A DNA stretch of 64,000 nucleotides from Monosiga brevicollis MX1 (GCF_000002865.3 NW_001865040.1:256888-320887); one strand, 5' to 3'; shown: positions 9,923-21,857, counted from the first letter of the stretch. The notes: generated by a model from the letters alone, not told the origin. Numbers and translations are program-made.

Positions 9923-10166
9923 GGCAATCTTCCGAAAGAACCTCTGATTGAAGTCATTGGGAAGATCTTGATTCCGTATACATGGAGTGATCCGTCGAAT
10001 GGCTTGTGCTGGGAACTTGCGTGATCCTGCTCCTTGGCAAGGGGGGTAGGCGAGCAGCTAGCTGGACGTGTGTCTGCTTGAGGGTCGGTGGGCCTTCTCA
10101 TGATACCGCACCTTCTTTCTCGCTTGTGTCTCGCAACTGTAGCCCGGTGTTTTTGCCACCGACGCC

Positions 10167-11872
10167 ATGGCGGACGAAGTGGACCAGTATGAGGATGTGA
10201 AAAAGATTCACATCGAACGCGGAGCCAATGGATTCGGCTTCAACATCAAGGGGACCACCCAGGTTGGCGGCACCATGCATGCCGTCAACGGCCGACTCTA
10301 TCCGCCTCTGCAGTACATTAGTCATGTAGACCAAGGTGTGACCACATTTGTGCCCGGAAGACGGCTCCTGCACTGCTCCTTTTCATGGCGCTAAAGTCTG
10401 ATGCTTTACCCCCACCACCTCCGGGCTGCAGGTGGAAGTGCGTGGGAGGCAGGTCTGCGCAAGAATGATCGGATTCTTGAGGTCAACGGGCTCGATGCTC
10501 GCGGCGCTGCCCATGCAGATGTGGTCAAGCAAGTTATCAAGGGTGGTGGTATCCTAGATATGATCGTGCTCAGTGTTGACGAAAAGGAGGCCGAGCGCCT
10601 CCAGCGCTTGGAGGAAGCTGCAAGTAACAAGCGCCAGAAGGTTTGATCTCTGGACTGAACTTGCCAGTTCATCTTCACTCGGCGCTCTTGTCTTCCTGGC
10701 CCGTTTGCTTTGGGCCTGAAAGACCATTCCAGGAGTCAGAATCTCACAATGTCCATTTCTCGCCAATCCGCAGAACCAGAGCTCGCGCCTTCTCGAGATT
10801 CGCGACTATGATACGCTCAAGGATGACCAGGGCAAACCCTTTACAGTGTACAACGTCTACGTCAAGGGTTCCTATCGCACCTCCAAGCGCTTTAGCGAGC
10901 TCCAGAAAATGCACTACGCCGTGCGTCAACTCCCCTCCAACCCATCCGTTCGTTCAGCAATGCTGTTGCGCGCTCGCTGATACCAGCTGCCTCTTTGAAC
11001 CCAATGCTGCAGATGAAGGCTCGTTTCCGCTGGCACAAATTTCCGGCCTTTCCTGGCAAGAAGCTCAACGGCTTGACCAAGTCCACACTTAGCGTACGTT
11101 GCCTCTCTCGTTGGAAATCCTGGCTTGTCCCGTGTTGAGCCTCAACTCATCAACGCGCACCGCGATGAATCACAGGCTGCCGATTTGAAACAGCGACGAG
11201 TGGATCTCGAGGACTATTTTAACAAAGGTGTGAAGTCGAATCGGAGCTGCGGCTTTCTGTCATTTCCTGGTACCTGTGCCATCAGCTGTGTCTCAAAGCA
11301 CTCTTGCTCACTGCGTGGACGCCCCCCCTTGGGTTACCCCAGTTTTTCAGGTGGATGACATTTTCAAGAGTGATGAGGTTGCCGAGTTCCTCAAGCCTGG
11401 TGACTATCGCCCAGCCGGTGTGACGGACGACGACGAGAATGATGATGTCTCGAGTGATGAAGAGCCTGCCAAGCCTGCCGCCAAACCCGCTGCTGCCAAA
11501 CCCGCTGCCGCCAAACCCGCTGCCGCCAAACCCGCTGCCGCCAAACCCGCTGCCTCAGCATCTACCGAGGCAAAGCCAGATAAAAGCAATGAAGCGTCAA
11601 ACGCGAGCAAAGACGATCTGGTCAGTCAGGCCTGGTAGCTTTAGCCGTGCCCCCTTATACCAGTGTACAAGAGCTCATGTCATCGCTCTATACATGAACG
11701 ATCGATAGTTTGACGAAGAAGATAGTGAGCCCGTGCCTGCCCCTGGCGCCCGGAGCGAGTCACCGGTATCGCCCGCCACGCAGGTCTTGCTGCCCAACAA
11801 CGAAGTTGTGGATCTGTCCGAGGCCACGACGGCTGGCCAAGCCATTGAGGTACGTGACCCAATGCCCGCACG

Positions 11873-11927
<55 letters not shown>

Positions 11928-13095
11928 GCAAACTATGGGCCCGAACCAACACATGTGCAAACTGGTCAAGTTATGTAAGGTTTAGTCCGACCCTCTTTCT
12001 CATCAACCCCGGACTGGTTAGATTCTTGCCGACAGCATGGGCTTGAGCGATGATGCCAAGTTTGTATTCCGCCTTTTCACAGCGGACGATGGACATTCGC
12101 CCGCTTCACGCACACGTCCCGCTGCCAACGCCAAGCGTACGTGCTGCCACATGCCTGTGCTACCGTTCTACAGTGCAAGCTAACGCGATTTGCTCCCGTG
12201 CAGTCACCCTCTTGGAGCCCACGGCAACGCTTGCGGATGTCAAGACACACATTGTTGTTCGCCGTTGGTTCTTCTCCAAGGAGCACGAGTCCCGCTTGGA
12301 CACCGACGACGTTGCCGTGGCCTGGCTCTTTCACCAAACGCGTCAGGAGATCGAGGACGGTACCCTATTCTGCGGACCCAAGAAGCGCACGGCGCTTGAT
12401 GAACTGGCCAGCCAGGATCAACAGTTGGAATACCTGCAGATGGCACGCAAGCTGCACATGTACGGTGGCTGGGCCTTCAAGCCCTGCACAAGTGACCACA
12501 CTGGCGAGGTAAGACCTCTTGGTCATTGGTGGCCGCTTGGTGCCCGTGTTGAGCACCTCATGTTTTCTGAAACAGGAACAAACAGTGTGTGCCACTGTCA
12601 CGGCCGATAAGCTGATTCTGCAACCGTTGACCGAGGACGGCCAACCATCAACCAACTCAGACGATGTGACCCTCATGACTTGGGATGCCATTTCCAAGAT
12701 CAAACGGTGGGTCCGAATGGTTTTTCTCATTGCCTTATCATCTTGCCGTGGTGGCCTGCGTGATGATGATGATATGTCAAACGTATTTTTTTTACGAGGA
12801 CTCATGTCATCGGTTCGTGTCTGATTCACATCACAGACGTGATGACATGATCGGCATCAAGGCCACTGTGAGCGATGAGCCCCTGACCTTCAGGCTGACA
12901 AGCGAAAATGTGAGTTCACGCTTCATGGCATGTCGACGCTTGCCTTGATCTGGCTGCCATTTGCTGACCGGGATTTGCTCTTACGATTCTGTATCATCGT
13001 CCCAGGCGGGTCTATTGGAGGCCGCGCTCAAGCGCGCAGTCATGGAGAATGAGTGGCAAGGCCAGGACGAGGCCGAGTCACTCTTCTTTGGTTAA
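10167..13095 (+). CDS. SNX27: Sorting nexin 27 (PDZ-PX-FERM-like)
   Basis: Twelve exons join in frame at 10167-10335, 10432-10640, 10774-10920, 11013-11093, 11176-11227, 11343-11620, 11709-11849, 12022-12136, 12204-12508, 12576-12706, 12837-12909 and 13006-13095, about 596 residues. The PDZ domain is first (IHIERGANGFGFNIKG, then GSAWEAGLRKNDRILEVNG). A PX domain follows (FTVYNVYVKGSYRTSKRFSEL, FRWHKFPAFPGKKL). An acidic and Ala/Lys/Pro-rich linker leads to the FERM-like module (VLLPNNEVVDL, VVRRWFFSKEHE, DTDDVAVAWLFHQT, EYLQMARKLHMYGGW). In animals this retromer-linked nexin binds PDZ-ligand cargo and endosomal PI3P to recycle receptors to the cell surface. The choanoflagellate version keeps all three modules. 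The linker repeat between PX and FERM is an insertion not typical of the animal protein. Confidence 0.93.
11466..11562 (+). repeat. In-frame AKPAA minisatellite in SNX27 linker
   Basis: A 15-base unit close to CCGCTGCCGCCAAAC is repeated about five times and encodes Ala-Lys-Pro-Ala-Ala between the PX and FERM-like modules. The unit length keeps the frame, so copy number could vary between strains without breaking the protein. Confidence 0.9.
11874..11925. repeat. (CA)n microsatellite in SNX27 intron
   Basis: A pure (CA)n array lies inside the intron between exons 11709-11849 and 12022-12136 of SNX27. Confidence 0.95.
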
Positions 13096-13765
13096 GCCAC
13101 TGACGCGCAAGCGCGCAACTACGAGAGGCAAAACTTGCCTTTCACCTTTCTCATATTCTCGTGATTTTCGTGTGAGTTGTGTACAGACTATCCGCCTGTG
13201 CGCTCTTCTTCCTCTCTTCTTCTGCTTCTTCGACCCTCTTTTCTCCTCGGTGGCTTTAGGACGTTCTCCCTCTTCTCGTTGTTGATGTCTGGTGGTTCGT
13301 GTTGTGTTTGGGCCTGCATTGGTGTTTTCCAAAACTTGTTAGCGGCTCTCCTTGATTTGGAGGCCTGCCGTTGCCCCACGTGTTCTTTATGCTTGAGCTT
13401 AAGCAGACTCTTTGGCGTGATTGCTTTTCTATTGTCAAATCTTTTACTTGGTGTACACACCTCTGTCAGACCGCATGCATACGAGGTCGGCGATGACACA
13501 CCCGTACACTCGTTCTCGCCGGCTCATGTTTGCTGCGAGTGTGGACTAATTGAGCTATGCGCCTTCAACCGTTACCCACTGTGTTATTTTCGCGCTTGCA
13601 TGAGTGAAGATGAAAAGTGCAAGTCCTGCTTCAGGGATGTCTTAGATTGGGAGGGTCATTTATTCTGAAAGCACAAGAGCAACGACGGGAGAAAGGGGCA
13701 TGAAAAACACCATCACCGCCGGGCAGTGTCGGCAGTGCCGGCAGTATCCTAAGCTATATCGTGCC
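13096..13765. other. Convergent intergenic region SNX27/BAG3-like
   Basis: This holds the 3' flanks of two convergent genes. It is C/T-rich around 13200-13270. The open frame of 163 codons at 13177 lacks domain features and codon pattern, so no gene is called. Confidence 0.5.
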
Positions 13766-14791
13766 TTAAGCCTTGAGGGCAAATGTTTTCTTGATCTCGT
13801 TGAGCAACTTCTCGACCTCGCCTGCAAAGAGCACGCCTTGCTTGCGCTGCTGACGAATGGCATCGTCGCCGTGGCTCTCAATCTTATCCAAGGCCACAAA
13901 CTGGCGCGTCAACAACTCCTGTTATCACCCATAGACAGAAGAAGTGAGACTTGGCAAAGGTTCGCAGACACGAGAGGTGCAGGTCTTTGAGAACGGGCGG
14001 CCCTATTACCAGGGACAAGAAGGGAGACTTACATCAAGCTCGAGCATCACCTTCTTGGCCGCTTCTGTGGTAATGGCCCCGGCTGCCAGATTCTGTTGGA
14101 GCTCCTTGGCGCGCGATTGAAGGTCTTCCAAAGCACGATTGGCCTTGGCGGTGGCTGGCAGCTCGGGACTCGCAGCATCATGGGCTGAGCTGTCAGAGGT
14201 CTGGCTGCCCGCAGATGCAGGTGGAGTTGGCTGGGTCATGGAGCTATAGCCAAACTGTTGATGACTCTGAGGATGATGGTGTGCAAAATCGCGTTGAGGC
14301 TGATGCTGGTGCTGGGTGTGATCGTTGGCCGCAGCATGATGTGCGTGACCCATTGTGGAGGCGTGTGGGACATAAGCATGGTGTTGGTGGGAGGGAAAGG
14401 CGGCACTCCGGAAGTCGCTGTGCTGTGGCTGCGTGGGGCCTTGCTGATAATGGGGATGATGCGACCTGGCGCTATGGTCTGGCACCGTCTTTACGTACTC
14501 CTGGCCGTGATCCGAATGCACTGGGATGTGGCGTACATGGTGTTGACCACCGGAGCTGAAACGGGGATCGTCCCAAGTGGTGCGCTTGTTGGCATGGTCT
14601 ACAAAGTAGTAGCGCTGCGACGGCGGGTCGAACATCATGTCCCAGTTTGGAGGGAGAGGGGCGTGCTGCGCGCTGCTCGTGCTGGGCTGAGCTGGCTGAT
14701 GGTGCTGGTGGTTGTATGCTGTGGTGTGCGGAGCAAAATGCCCATCCCCGGCCGCCCAGCCGGGCGCATACGAGTTACCATTGAAGGACAT
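13766..14791 (-). CDS. BAG3: BAG3-like co-chaperone (WW domain, IPV motif, BAG domain)
   Basis: Two exons, 14791-14033 and 13918-13766, encode about 303 residues. An N-terminal WW domain (LPPNWDMMFDPPSQRYYFVD, then KRTTWDDP) keeps both Trp residues. Downstream is VRHIPVHSD, matching the IPV motif through which animal BAG3 binds small heat-shock proteins. A long His/Gln/Ser-rich middle follows, rich in His pairs. The C-terminal helices (NRALEDLQSRAKELQQNLAAG, split by the intron, then LLTRQFVALDKIESHGDDAI and RQQRKQGVLFAGEVEKLLNEI) fit a BAG domain, which releases ADP from Hsp70. The module order WW, IPV, BAG is that of BAG3, which works in chaperone-assisted autophagy. Only one IPV motif was seen where animals have two. 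The true start is ATG 14791; an earlier GTG-led frame is not used. Confidence 0.85.
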
Positions 14792-15429
14792 TGGAACGGG
14801 CGCAAGCCAAAATGTCGAAGCTTGGGGGCCAACAGAGCGGATCCAGAGATTAGCGTGATCACTACTATACACAGCGCAAGAGCCGCAAGTCAGGGGCCCA
14901 TCTCTACACTCAAGGGGTGGGGTTGAAGACGTCTTGTGTGCGCCCGCAAGACGAAGGTGGCGATCATGCGTCCGCTAGGTGGCGGTTGTTCAACGTGCGC
15001 CGCGCTGCTTTGACTGGCAGCTCGAGAATGCAAGAGGTGATGCGTCGAGGGCGACAAAAATTACCTGCAAAAACTGTCAAGACTCCAACAAAGCTCCACG
15101 GGGGTCCTCCTCAATCAGATTGGCCAGCTGCTGCTGCTGCTGCAAGAGCCATCAGAAATGCAACAAGCACACACCGCACCGCACAGGCCGACGGATGAAA
15201 TGCTCGCACCAGCATGGGAATCTCGGCTTCCTCTCTGTTCTCTGCCAAAGGCGCTGATGGAGCTTACCACTGCTCGACTTCCACCTCTCCCAGTGACACT
15301 TGCAGTTGGTAGCGAATTGTCACACTTTTTGCTGACGTTTGAATTTTTGATTCCTTTTCAAGACAACAACACCAAACGAGGAAGGCAAGACACGAGGAGC
15401 CCGCATGCGTCCGACCGGTGGCGAACGCA
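14792..15429. other. Intergenic between BAG3-like start and SF3A3 end
   Basis: Both neighbours are on the minus strand, so this holds the BAG3-like promoter and the SF3A3 3' flank. Small open frames have no recognisable domain. No gene is supported. Confidence 0.5.
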
Positions 15430-17915
15430 CTAGAGCAGTCCCTGACGGGCAAGATCTTCGTAGACTTTTTTGGTGACAACATTTCCCATGCTGTCCTCAA
15501 ACTCCTCCTCGTCCTTGTCGAAGAAGGAGGTATCCTTGTTGCTCTTCAAACGCTCGTAGAGGTTCTTGGCATCCTGAATCTTGGTAATGTTGATAAAATG
15601 CTTCGAGTTGGGAATGCCCAGGCAACGCATACCGTGCGCGTGGCGCCATTCGGAAAAGTGTTGCTGGAAGGCCTGCCACCCCCGTCCCAACAACACAAAC
15701 CGTGAGCTTCAATATGATGCATGGCACCATGCACCATGAACCCAAGCGCGTGCCGTACCTTGGGACCGCGATATGGCTCGTTGCCACAAATCTCACAAAT
15801 GTACACCTTACTCAGGCCGTGCAGGCGATACAACCAGTATGGAATGGGCTAGCCATTGGCAAAGTAAAAAAAGGACGAACAAAAAAAGTGGCATCAGCAC
15901 GAGGATCGAGCAGGAGGCCCCGAGCCCGTCGTCGGCCAACACGTCTGTTTATGACTGTTTACAGGTCATGAAAAGGCTTACCTTGCCCTCCCAATCCATG
16001 ACCACGTTGGTGCGCTGAGCTGAAGGAATGTCCTCGTCGTCCTCCTCCTCATCCTCCAACACAACAATGTCATCGTCCTCTTCCTCAATCTCGTCGGCAG
16101 TTCGCGCTTGCTTACGCTGCACGTTCTCGAGGGTTGCACTGCGCACGTCTTCCAGCAACTCGCAAAGACGGTAGATTTCCGCTTCCATCTTGGCCACCTC
16201 CTTGGCTTTGTCACCGGAGCGCGTCGTGCCGGCCGTGGCGGAATCGGCATTCTCGCCCTTCTTCTTCTTGGCAAAGAAAGACTTGTCCAGATCCTCCAGG
16301 CGCTTGCCCTTGGTAGCAAACAAGCGCTCCGCCCGTTGACGAGGTGTGCCGCCTGCCTTGAGGCCCAGTGCCATCAGACCAGCCTTGACACGCTCGGGGT
16401 CCACGGCCTCGAGGGCTTCAACACTAGCATATGGGCTCAAATCTAAAGCCGCCACGGGAACGGCTGAGGGCGCCTGATACCCTTGCCAGCCCACAAACTC
16501 TCCTTGCGCCCACTTCTGCTCAAAATCGGTGAGGGCCCCTTCGACCACCTGTGAAGCATGCACACCCAGGTGGCATCAGGCCGATACACGAGCACCACAA
16601 AAGACACGGACAAGCCGCCCTCCCACTTACCTCGGCATAGTTCCGAAGAGGGAAGGCTCGTTCGAAAAAGTCTTGCAAATAACTCAACAAGTCATCCACA
16701 TAGCTGCAGGTTCCAACAGATCGGGTTGCTGTGAGCCACGAGAGTACACGTGCTGCTGTCAGATTCTGCTGGTGAAGGCATACCGCTTGTAGGCGTTGCT
16801 GCCCTTCTTCTTGTTGTCGAGCTCATAAAGTTGGTCAAACATCTGCAGGTACTGGGTGTACTCGATGCGTTCGCCCATGTTCAGGTTGATGTAGGCTTCA
16901 TGCAGCGCCACGAGATCCAGATATTTGCCGTAGCCCTCCTCGCCGGAAAACTCAACGTGTTCTGCAAACGCATGCCCCAGTCATAGAAGCACATGAATTG
17001 GCATGGTCGTTCCCGAAGCATAAGGCAGACAACTCCCAAAGGTGGTGACATGAAGACATGAGGCGTGGTGGCGCAAATCCCGTCGGCACTAGACGTACCG
17101 GGAAGCTCTGGATAGTCGGGCTCCTCGGTGCCCTTCTTTCCTTCTTCCTTGTTGTCAGTTGTCGAAGGGGTGGGAACAGAGCCATTGGTGGCCACGCTGG
17201 CCTTTTTGGCCATTTCGCTCAGCCCTTCGGGAATGAGGTCAATGTCCATTGGACGGGCAATCTGCACACAAAGCAGAGTCAAGCCACAAAGGCAGCAGGA
17301 TGAAATACGAAGAGATCAAGTCGATGGTGAGAGAAGGAGGCAAAATTCGTATTGCCCATTCGTTGTGACCCCCGTGCGTGGAGAAAACGCGACCAAGTAT
17401 ACTCAAAGGGTCGGGTGACGGACCTCGTTGGGATACTTTGTGTGAAAAGCCTTTATGGCGCTAAGCTTGTTGTAGAAAGACTCGGTCGGCGCCCCGCTCA
17501 TCAGGGCCAGTTCTGCCGAGCGCAAGCTGCAAGGACAGGCCACGATGCGATGGCGGTGATGGCGGTGATGAGTCTAGTTAGACGCGACACGCCTTTGCAG
17601 TTTGGGCAAGCATAGACCTACCCATCAGCATCGTCGTAGGCTGCCAGCAGCTTGCTTGCACACTCGCTTGCCCGCTGCACGGATTGCAATGCAGACCAGT
17701 TCATTGTGAGGACGGGGCTTGATGAACCAAAACTTGAGTGACCGGTTCTTGCACCAAAAGCGCACACCGACCTCAAGCATGGCACGCGTGTGGTGCTGTG
17801 CATTAACAGAGAGGCGCTGCGTGGGAAAGTTCAGGTTGCCCAAATCACTGGCACCACGCACAAGACGCTCGATTTCCTCATGATGCAGCCGCTGCTGCTC
17901 CAAGATGGAGTCCAT
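15430..17915 (-). CDS. SF3A3: Splicing factor 3a subunit 3 (SF3a60/Prp9)
   Basis: A multi-exon core spliceosome gene of the U2 snRNP. The start [18 protein letters not shown] matches the conserved N-terminus; an ATG nine bases upstream would add Met-Ala-Ala. Inner exons give [19 protein letters not shown], then the run containing [20 protein letters not shown] and [24 protein letters not shown]-like helix pair follows ([39 protein letters not shown]), then an acidic stretch around 16020-16090. The matrin-type zinc finger lies in [20 protein letters not shown] with [16 protein letters not shown], and the end is [17 protein letters not shown]. Residues are very close to animal SF3A3 throughout. 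The gene shares a (CT)n-bearing divergent promoter with the pseudo-kinesin gene at 18711. Confidence 0.95.
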
Positions 17916-18105
17916 GGCCGCCATCCCAATCGGTCTGCGGGCAGCGGAGCAAGGGTGCCAGCCGACGTCAGTCCAACGTACTGCCGACAACACTGGACGC
18001 GGTGCGGTTGACCAGGTGATCACTACCACGGAACCAGATGGACCGCAAGGGTAGACCTGTCGACAATTTATTCAACACTCGTCAAACGCTTCCTTTATGT
18101 CTCCG

Positions 18106-18107
<2 letters not shown>

Positions 18108-18194
<87 letters not shown>
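18108..18194. repeat. (CT)n microsatellite
   Basis: A pure (CT)n array of about 43 units in the gap between SF3A3 and the kinesin-like gene. Confidence 0.95.
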
Positions 18195-18195
<1 letters not shown>

Positions 18196-18486
18196 CCCAC
18201 CCCCTCATCACAACAACCGCCGCCACCGTCGGTCGCCAGCCAGTCGCCGCCGCTGAACGTACCCAAAGCTGCAAAAAGTGAAGCGAGGCGCTGAACGTGT
18301 ATTACCAAGTGTTCTTGTCCAAGTTTCTCTGACATTCAAATCTGTACCACTCTGTGTAATATCGTATCAATGAGGAGCAGTAAACCGACCCAAGATGATT
18401 CAAAGTTTTGAAATTTTTACCAGCCGGAAATTTCGAGCTATTGTCAGCATTTCAAAAAATCCCGTTTTCGTTGTGGTCTCTCGAAT

Positions 18487-18509
18487 TTTTTTTTTTTTTT
18501 TTTTTTTTG
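18487..18509. repeat. T homopolymer tract
   Basis: A run of about 22 T residues followed by a G-rich patch, between SF3A3 and the kinesin-like gene. Confidence 0.9.
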
Positions 18510-18710
18510 GGAGGGGAGGGGGAAACTCAGCTGCCTCGGGCGCGTTTGACTCGGGGTCCCTCGTGTCGTGTGTTGTTGTGGCTGCATCAAAGAGGAATAG
18601 GAGGCTGGTGAAGGTGGATGGGTCTATCCTTGGCGGGTTTGCAAGTGCATCACCTGGCTATTTAATTTATTCCTTTTGGTGCGCTTTTGAGTGCATCAGT
18701 ACGTTCAACG

Positions 18711-21700
18711 ATGGAGCGCCAACACAAGTTGCAGACCGCCGTGTGCCTGAACCGGATAGAGTCACGCGCTGACGTCGTGGTCACTGATGATCACACCGTT
18801 CAAATTGGCACAGAGCATTATTCTGGTACAGTCGCGTTTGTCTGTCCTGGGAGCCTTGCCTCTGCACTTGCCGGGTGGTGTTTGCATGGTTTTGTGCTGC
18901 AGCGAGCCTATGGGCATTTATCTAATTGACTGATCTGTGTCATGCCCTGGCAGTTGGCTTTGCCTTTGGTAGCGAGGCTTCGCAGCGGGTTGTGGCCAGC
19001 TCGCTCGTGCCGCCTGCCGTCATCACGGCATTTGATGGCTATGATGTCTCCGTACTTGTGTGCGGTGCTCAGGCTGATAATCTACTGATCGGTCATGAGG
19101 CTCCGGGGTTGATCTACTATCTACTCGATCAAGTCTACGAGCGCCTAGCGCATGCAGGAGCATCCTCGCCCGTCTGGCAGGTGTGTGACTCGTCAGTGTT
19201 CCCAGTGTTCTCAGTGTTTGAGTTTTCTGATCAATCAGCCCTCTCACAGCGCCGCATGGGTATGTACACCGCTGGCCCCGTAATCTTCCGCCGAGCAGAT
19301 GGCCGTGTCTGGATACGTTGTCCCGACGCAGGGTGTCTGCCATGATCTTTTGGGCCGCCACACCTGTGCGCGTGGCGAGGACGCCGAGGCACACGTCGCC
19401 CCTGATAGCGCGGCTGCCGCTACCATGGTTGCACAGATCCTTGATGAGGGGCGTCAACATGGGTTTCCCCATGCCCTCTCTGGTGCCTTTGTTGTCCAAC
19501 TCGCGCTGGCTGACCACCTCTTGGGACGCGGTGCCATCATTCGATTTTGCCTGGTTCCATGGCGACCTCTTGTTCGCATGCTGGCGGCCACTGCGGCCGA
19601 TACCCCGGATGGCAGAGGGGCTCCACATGATGCCTTGGAGGCACTTATGACCAAGCTCATGGACCAGACCGCTGCGACCTTGGTTGCTACTGTGCAACCT
19701 GATCAGGAGCAACATGGAACCAACCTTGACTTGATTCGTACCCTGAGCGCAGCTGCGACGAGCCGCTCCTGTGCCGTGGCACGCCGCCAAGTCCGCGGCC
19801 TTGCCGACTTGGTACCAAATCTTCGCCAAACCTCGACCAGCCATAATCTGGAAAAGGAAGCAGCAGCTGACGCTCGGGCCGAGCCCGAGCTTTCCGCTAT
19901 TCCCCGGGAGGAGGGCGTGGCCACAGAAGGATCTGAAACGCCCACCCTGTCTGGGAGCTCGCAAGCAACACGCGACTTTGCGCGCCTTTTCGATGTTACT
20001 CCTCGCGAGCAAGCGCTGGCGCAACAGCAGCGTGCTGCGTCTGTACGCCCTGCTGACCGAGACTTCTGGCCCGTCTCGACAGCGCGGCAGTCCGTCTTTC
20101 CGACACCTTTGGGAGCTCAGCACCAGGCACCGCCATCAAAAGTGTCCTCCGATATGGCTGACCTCCCTACACCCTCATCGACGTCGTTGCGCAGCGCCGC
20201 GGCAACGGTTCATGCGACACGCCAGCGTGTGCAGGAAGTCCTAGCTTCCCGCCATCTGCGCACTCAACCCTCCGTACCTGCGCGGTATCGCGTGGGGGAG
20301 CGAAGTGACAGCGGGGTGGAGATTACGCGCACCACCACGCGCATTGGTGTTCCGCCCAAGGCATCTGCCAACGATGCACTCAAGACTGATTTGTCCGCAC
20401 CCCATGCCCCCGCCAGGCCGGCAATGTACTCTCGCTCCGCCACTGGTGGCACGGACAGCCACGGCCTTCGGGAAGACCTGCGCTCACTGCGCCAACGCCT
20501 CGAGCGCCGCCAGCGGGAAGAAGACTTGAATACCCGGGATGCCGACAGTGAGGCACAAATCAAGTCTGATTTGCGGCACCTCCGCCGCTCTGCAGAAACG
20601 GCTCACGATCGATGCGATGTGGTAAGCTGCTGCATGTTTCGCTGTTAAGGGAGAAGCGCGGGAAATCTGATTGTATTGAAATTTTGCCACGACTAGGGAA
20701 CCCATCCTGAAGCCGTACACCCCGGAACATCCGTGGGAGCCCAGGCTACCGACTACAGCGACCTGCTTGGCCTCAACCAGGAGCTAGTTCGAACCAATCA
20801 GCGCCTGCAAGCCGCGCATCACACGTTGGATGACCGCGTCATGGCCTTGCAATCGGAGCTACGGGCAAGCAAGGATGCCGCACAGCGAGCTCAAGCAGAA
20901 CGCAATCATCAAGCGAACACCATTGAGCGCCTGCAAGCCGAGAACGGCGACTTGCGCGCAGCACTACAACACGAGGGCAGCGCTCGCGTTAAAGAATTGG
21001 TTGGCCAACTTTCTGATCTGAATAGTCGTCTCGAGCAAGCGACGGCCCAGGCCGAGGACCGCGGCATCGAGCTAGAACGCACTCGCAGTGCCCTCCATGA
21101 GTTGCAAAAGGACAACTCCACCTTTATGCAGAAGAATGACCGGCTCCAAAAGGATGTCAGCCGGCTCGAGGCCGAAGTGGAGGACCTCAAGCTCACGTTG
21201 CAACAGGTTGAGGGTGCCCACCACACCAAGGCACAAAACGTGCGCGGTCTGCGCACCGAGCGGCTTTCGCTGGGCCAGCAAGCCGAGCAACTGCAGCGTC
21301 AGGTTGATACGCTGACCAACGAGCTGGGTCTAGCAGCAGCTAGCCACGATCAACTCCGTACTCACGCCGAGGAGTCTCGGGAGGAGGCCAAGGCCTTACG
21401 TCGGCACAACAAGCAGCTGGAGAAGGGCATCAAGGAGGTTGAGGATAACGTCGAGCGGCTGGAGGCAGAACTCGCAGCGGCCCTCAGCGCCAAGACTGAC
21501 GTGGAGGGGCAACTGAGCACCGCTCAGCAGCAGTTGGAGGAGTACCAGGCCAACGTGACCACATTGCAAAAGCAGAATCAAGCCCAGCGCAACAAAGTGG
21601 CGGCGGCCACACGACACGAGCAGGCTTTCCTCAAGGTCTTGGCCAAGTTGCAGGCCGTTGTGCACCATGCTGCATCGCATGCCAGCCGTTGTGCCGCACG

Positions 21701-21857
21701 CAACGCGTTTGCTGTCAAGGCCAAGCGATTGCAGGATGATATTCAGATTGTTTTTGAGGAGTGTGTGGATCACCTGGCCGAGGGTGGCCTCAACTTCAAG
21801 ACGCGCCGTGATGTCGTGGCTGGCATGAAAGACATGTTGGCCCGCCGGGAGGGCTAA
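18711..21857 (+). CDS. Degenerate kinesin-motor-like protein with long coiled coil (predicted pseudo-motor)
   Basis: Exons 18711-18825, 18954-19180, 19299-20621 and 20697-21857 join in frame, giving 941 residues. The N-terminal third follows a kinesin motor: FAFGSEASQRVVASSLV, then ITAFDGYDVSVLVCGAQADN where a motor would read [12 protein letters not shown], then APGLIYYLLDQVYERL, VSGYVVPTQGVCHDLL (for the EIYNE-DLL strand) and, near the end, a stretch from WRPLVRMLAATA to TATLVATVQPDQEQ that mirrors the YRDSKLT to I-S-P segment. The P-loop Gly-Lys-Thr is absent, as are clear SSRSH and DLAGSE switches, so ATP hydrolysis is unlikely. The second half (from about 20460) is heptad-rich coiled coil for dimerisation. 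CCDC78-type kinesin-like proteins are one possible family; that is a guess. The role may be structural at microtubules or centrioles. Confidence 0.8.

Larger units (their letters stand above)
9690..10166. other. Divergent promoter region, cathepsin/SNX27
   Basis: This 477-base spacer separates the two divergent starts. It contains a (TG)n array at about 9784-9811 and an 11-bp tandem repeat at about 9868-9922. No other gene is supported. Confidence 0.6.
17916..18710. other. Divergent intergenic SF3A3 / kinesin-like gene
   Basis: About 800 bases with a (CT)n array and a T tract. Near the plus-strand start, TATTTAATTTATTCC at about 18659-18673 is AT-rich and could serve as a promoter element, roughly 40 bases before the ATG at 18711. 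That assignment is tentative. Confidence 0.5.

Noticed and set aside
13177-13668. 163-codon plus-strand frame after SNX27
   Set aside because: Cys/Leu/Ser-rich, no domain, in a convergent 3' gap. It starts inside a C/T-rich stretch and has no promoter context.
19023-20123. 366-codon open frame on the minus strand
   Set aside because: It is antisense to the pseudo-kinesin exon 19299-20621, whose plus-strand frame has domain similarity and exact splice phases. The minus frame has no domain.
18711-21857. Pseudo-kinesin gene as a pseudogene
   Set aside because: Four exons join with exact phases into 941 codons without a stop, and the coiled coil is intact. Loss of the P-loop alone does not indicate decay.
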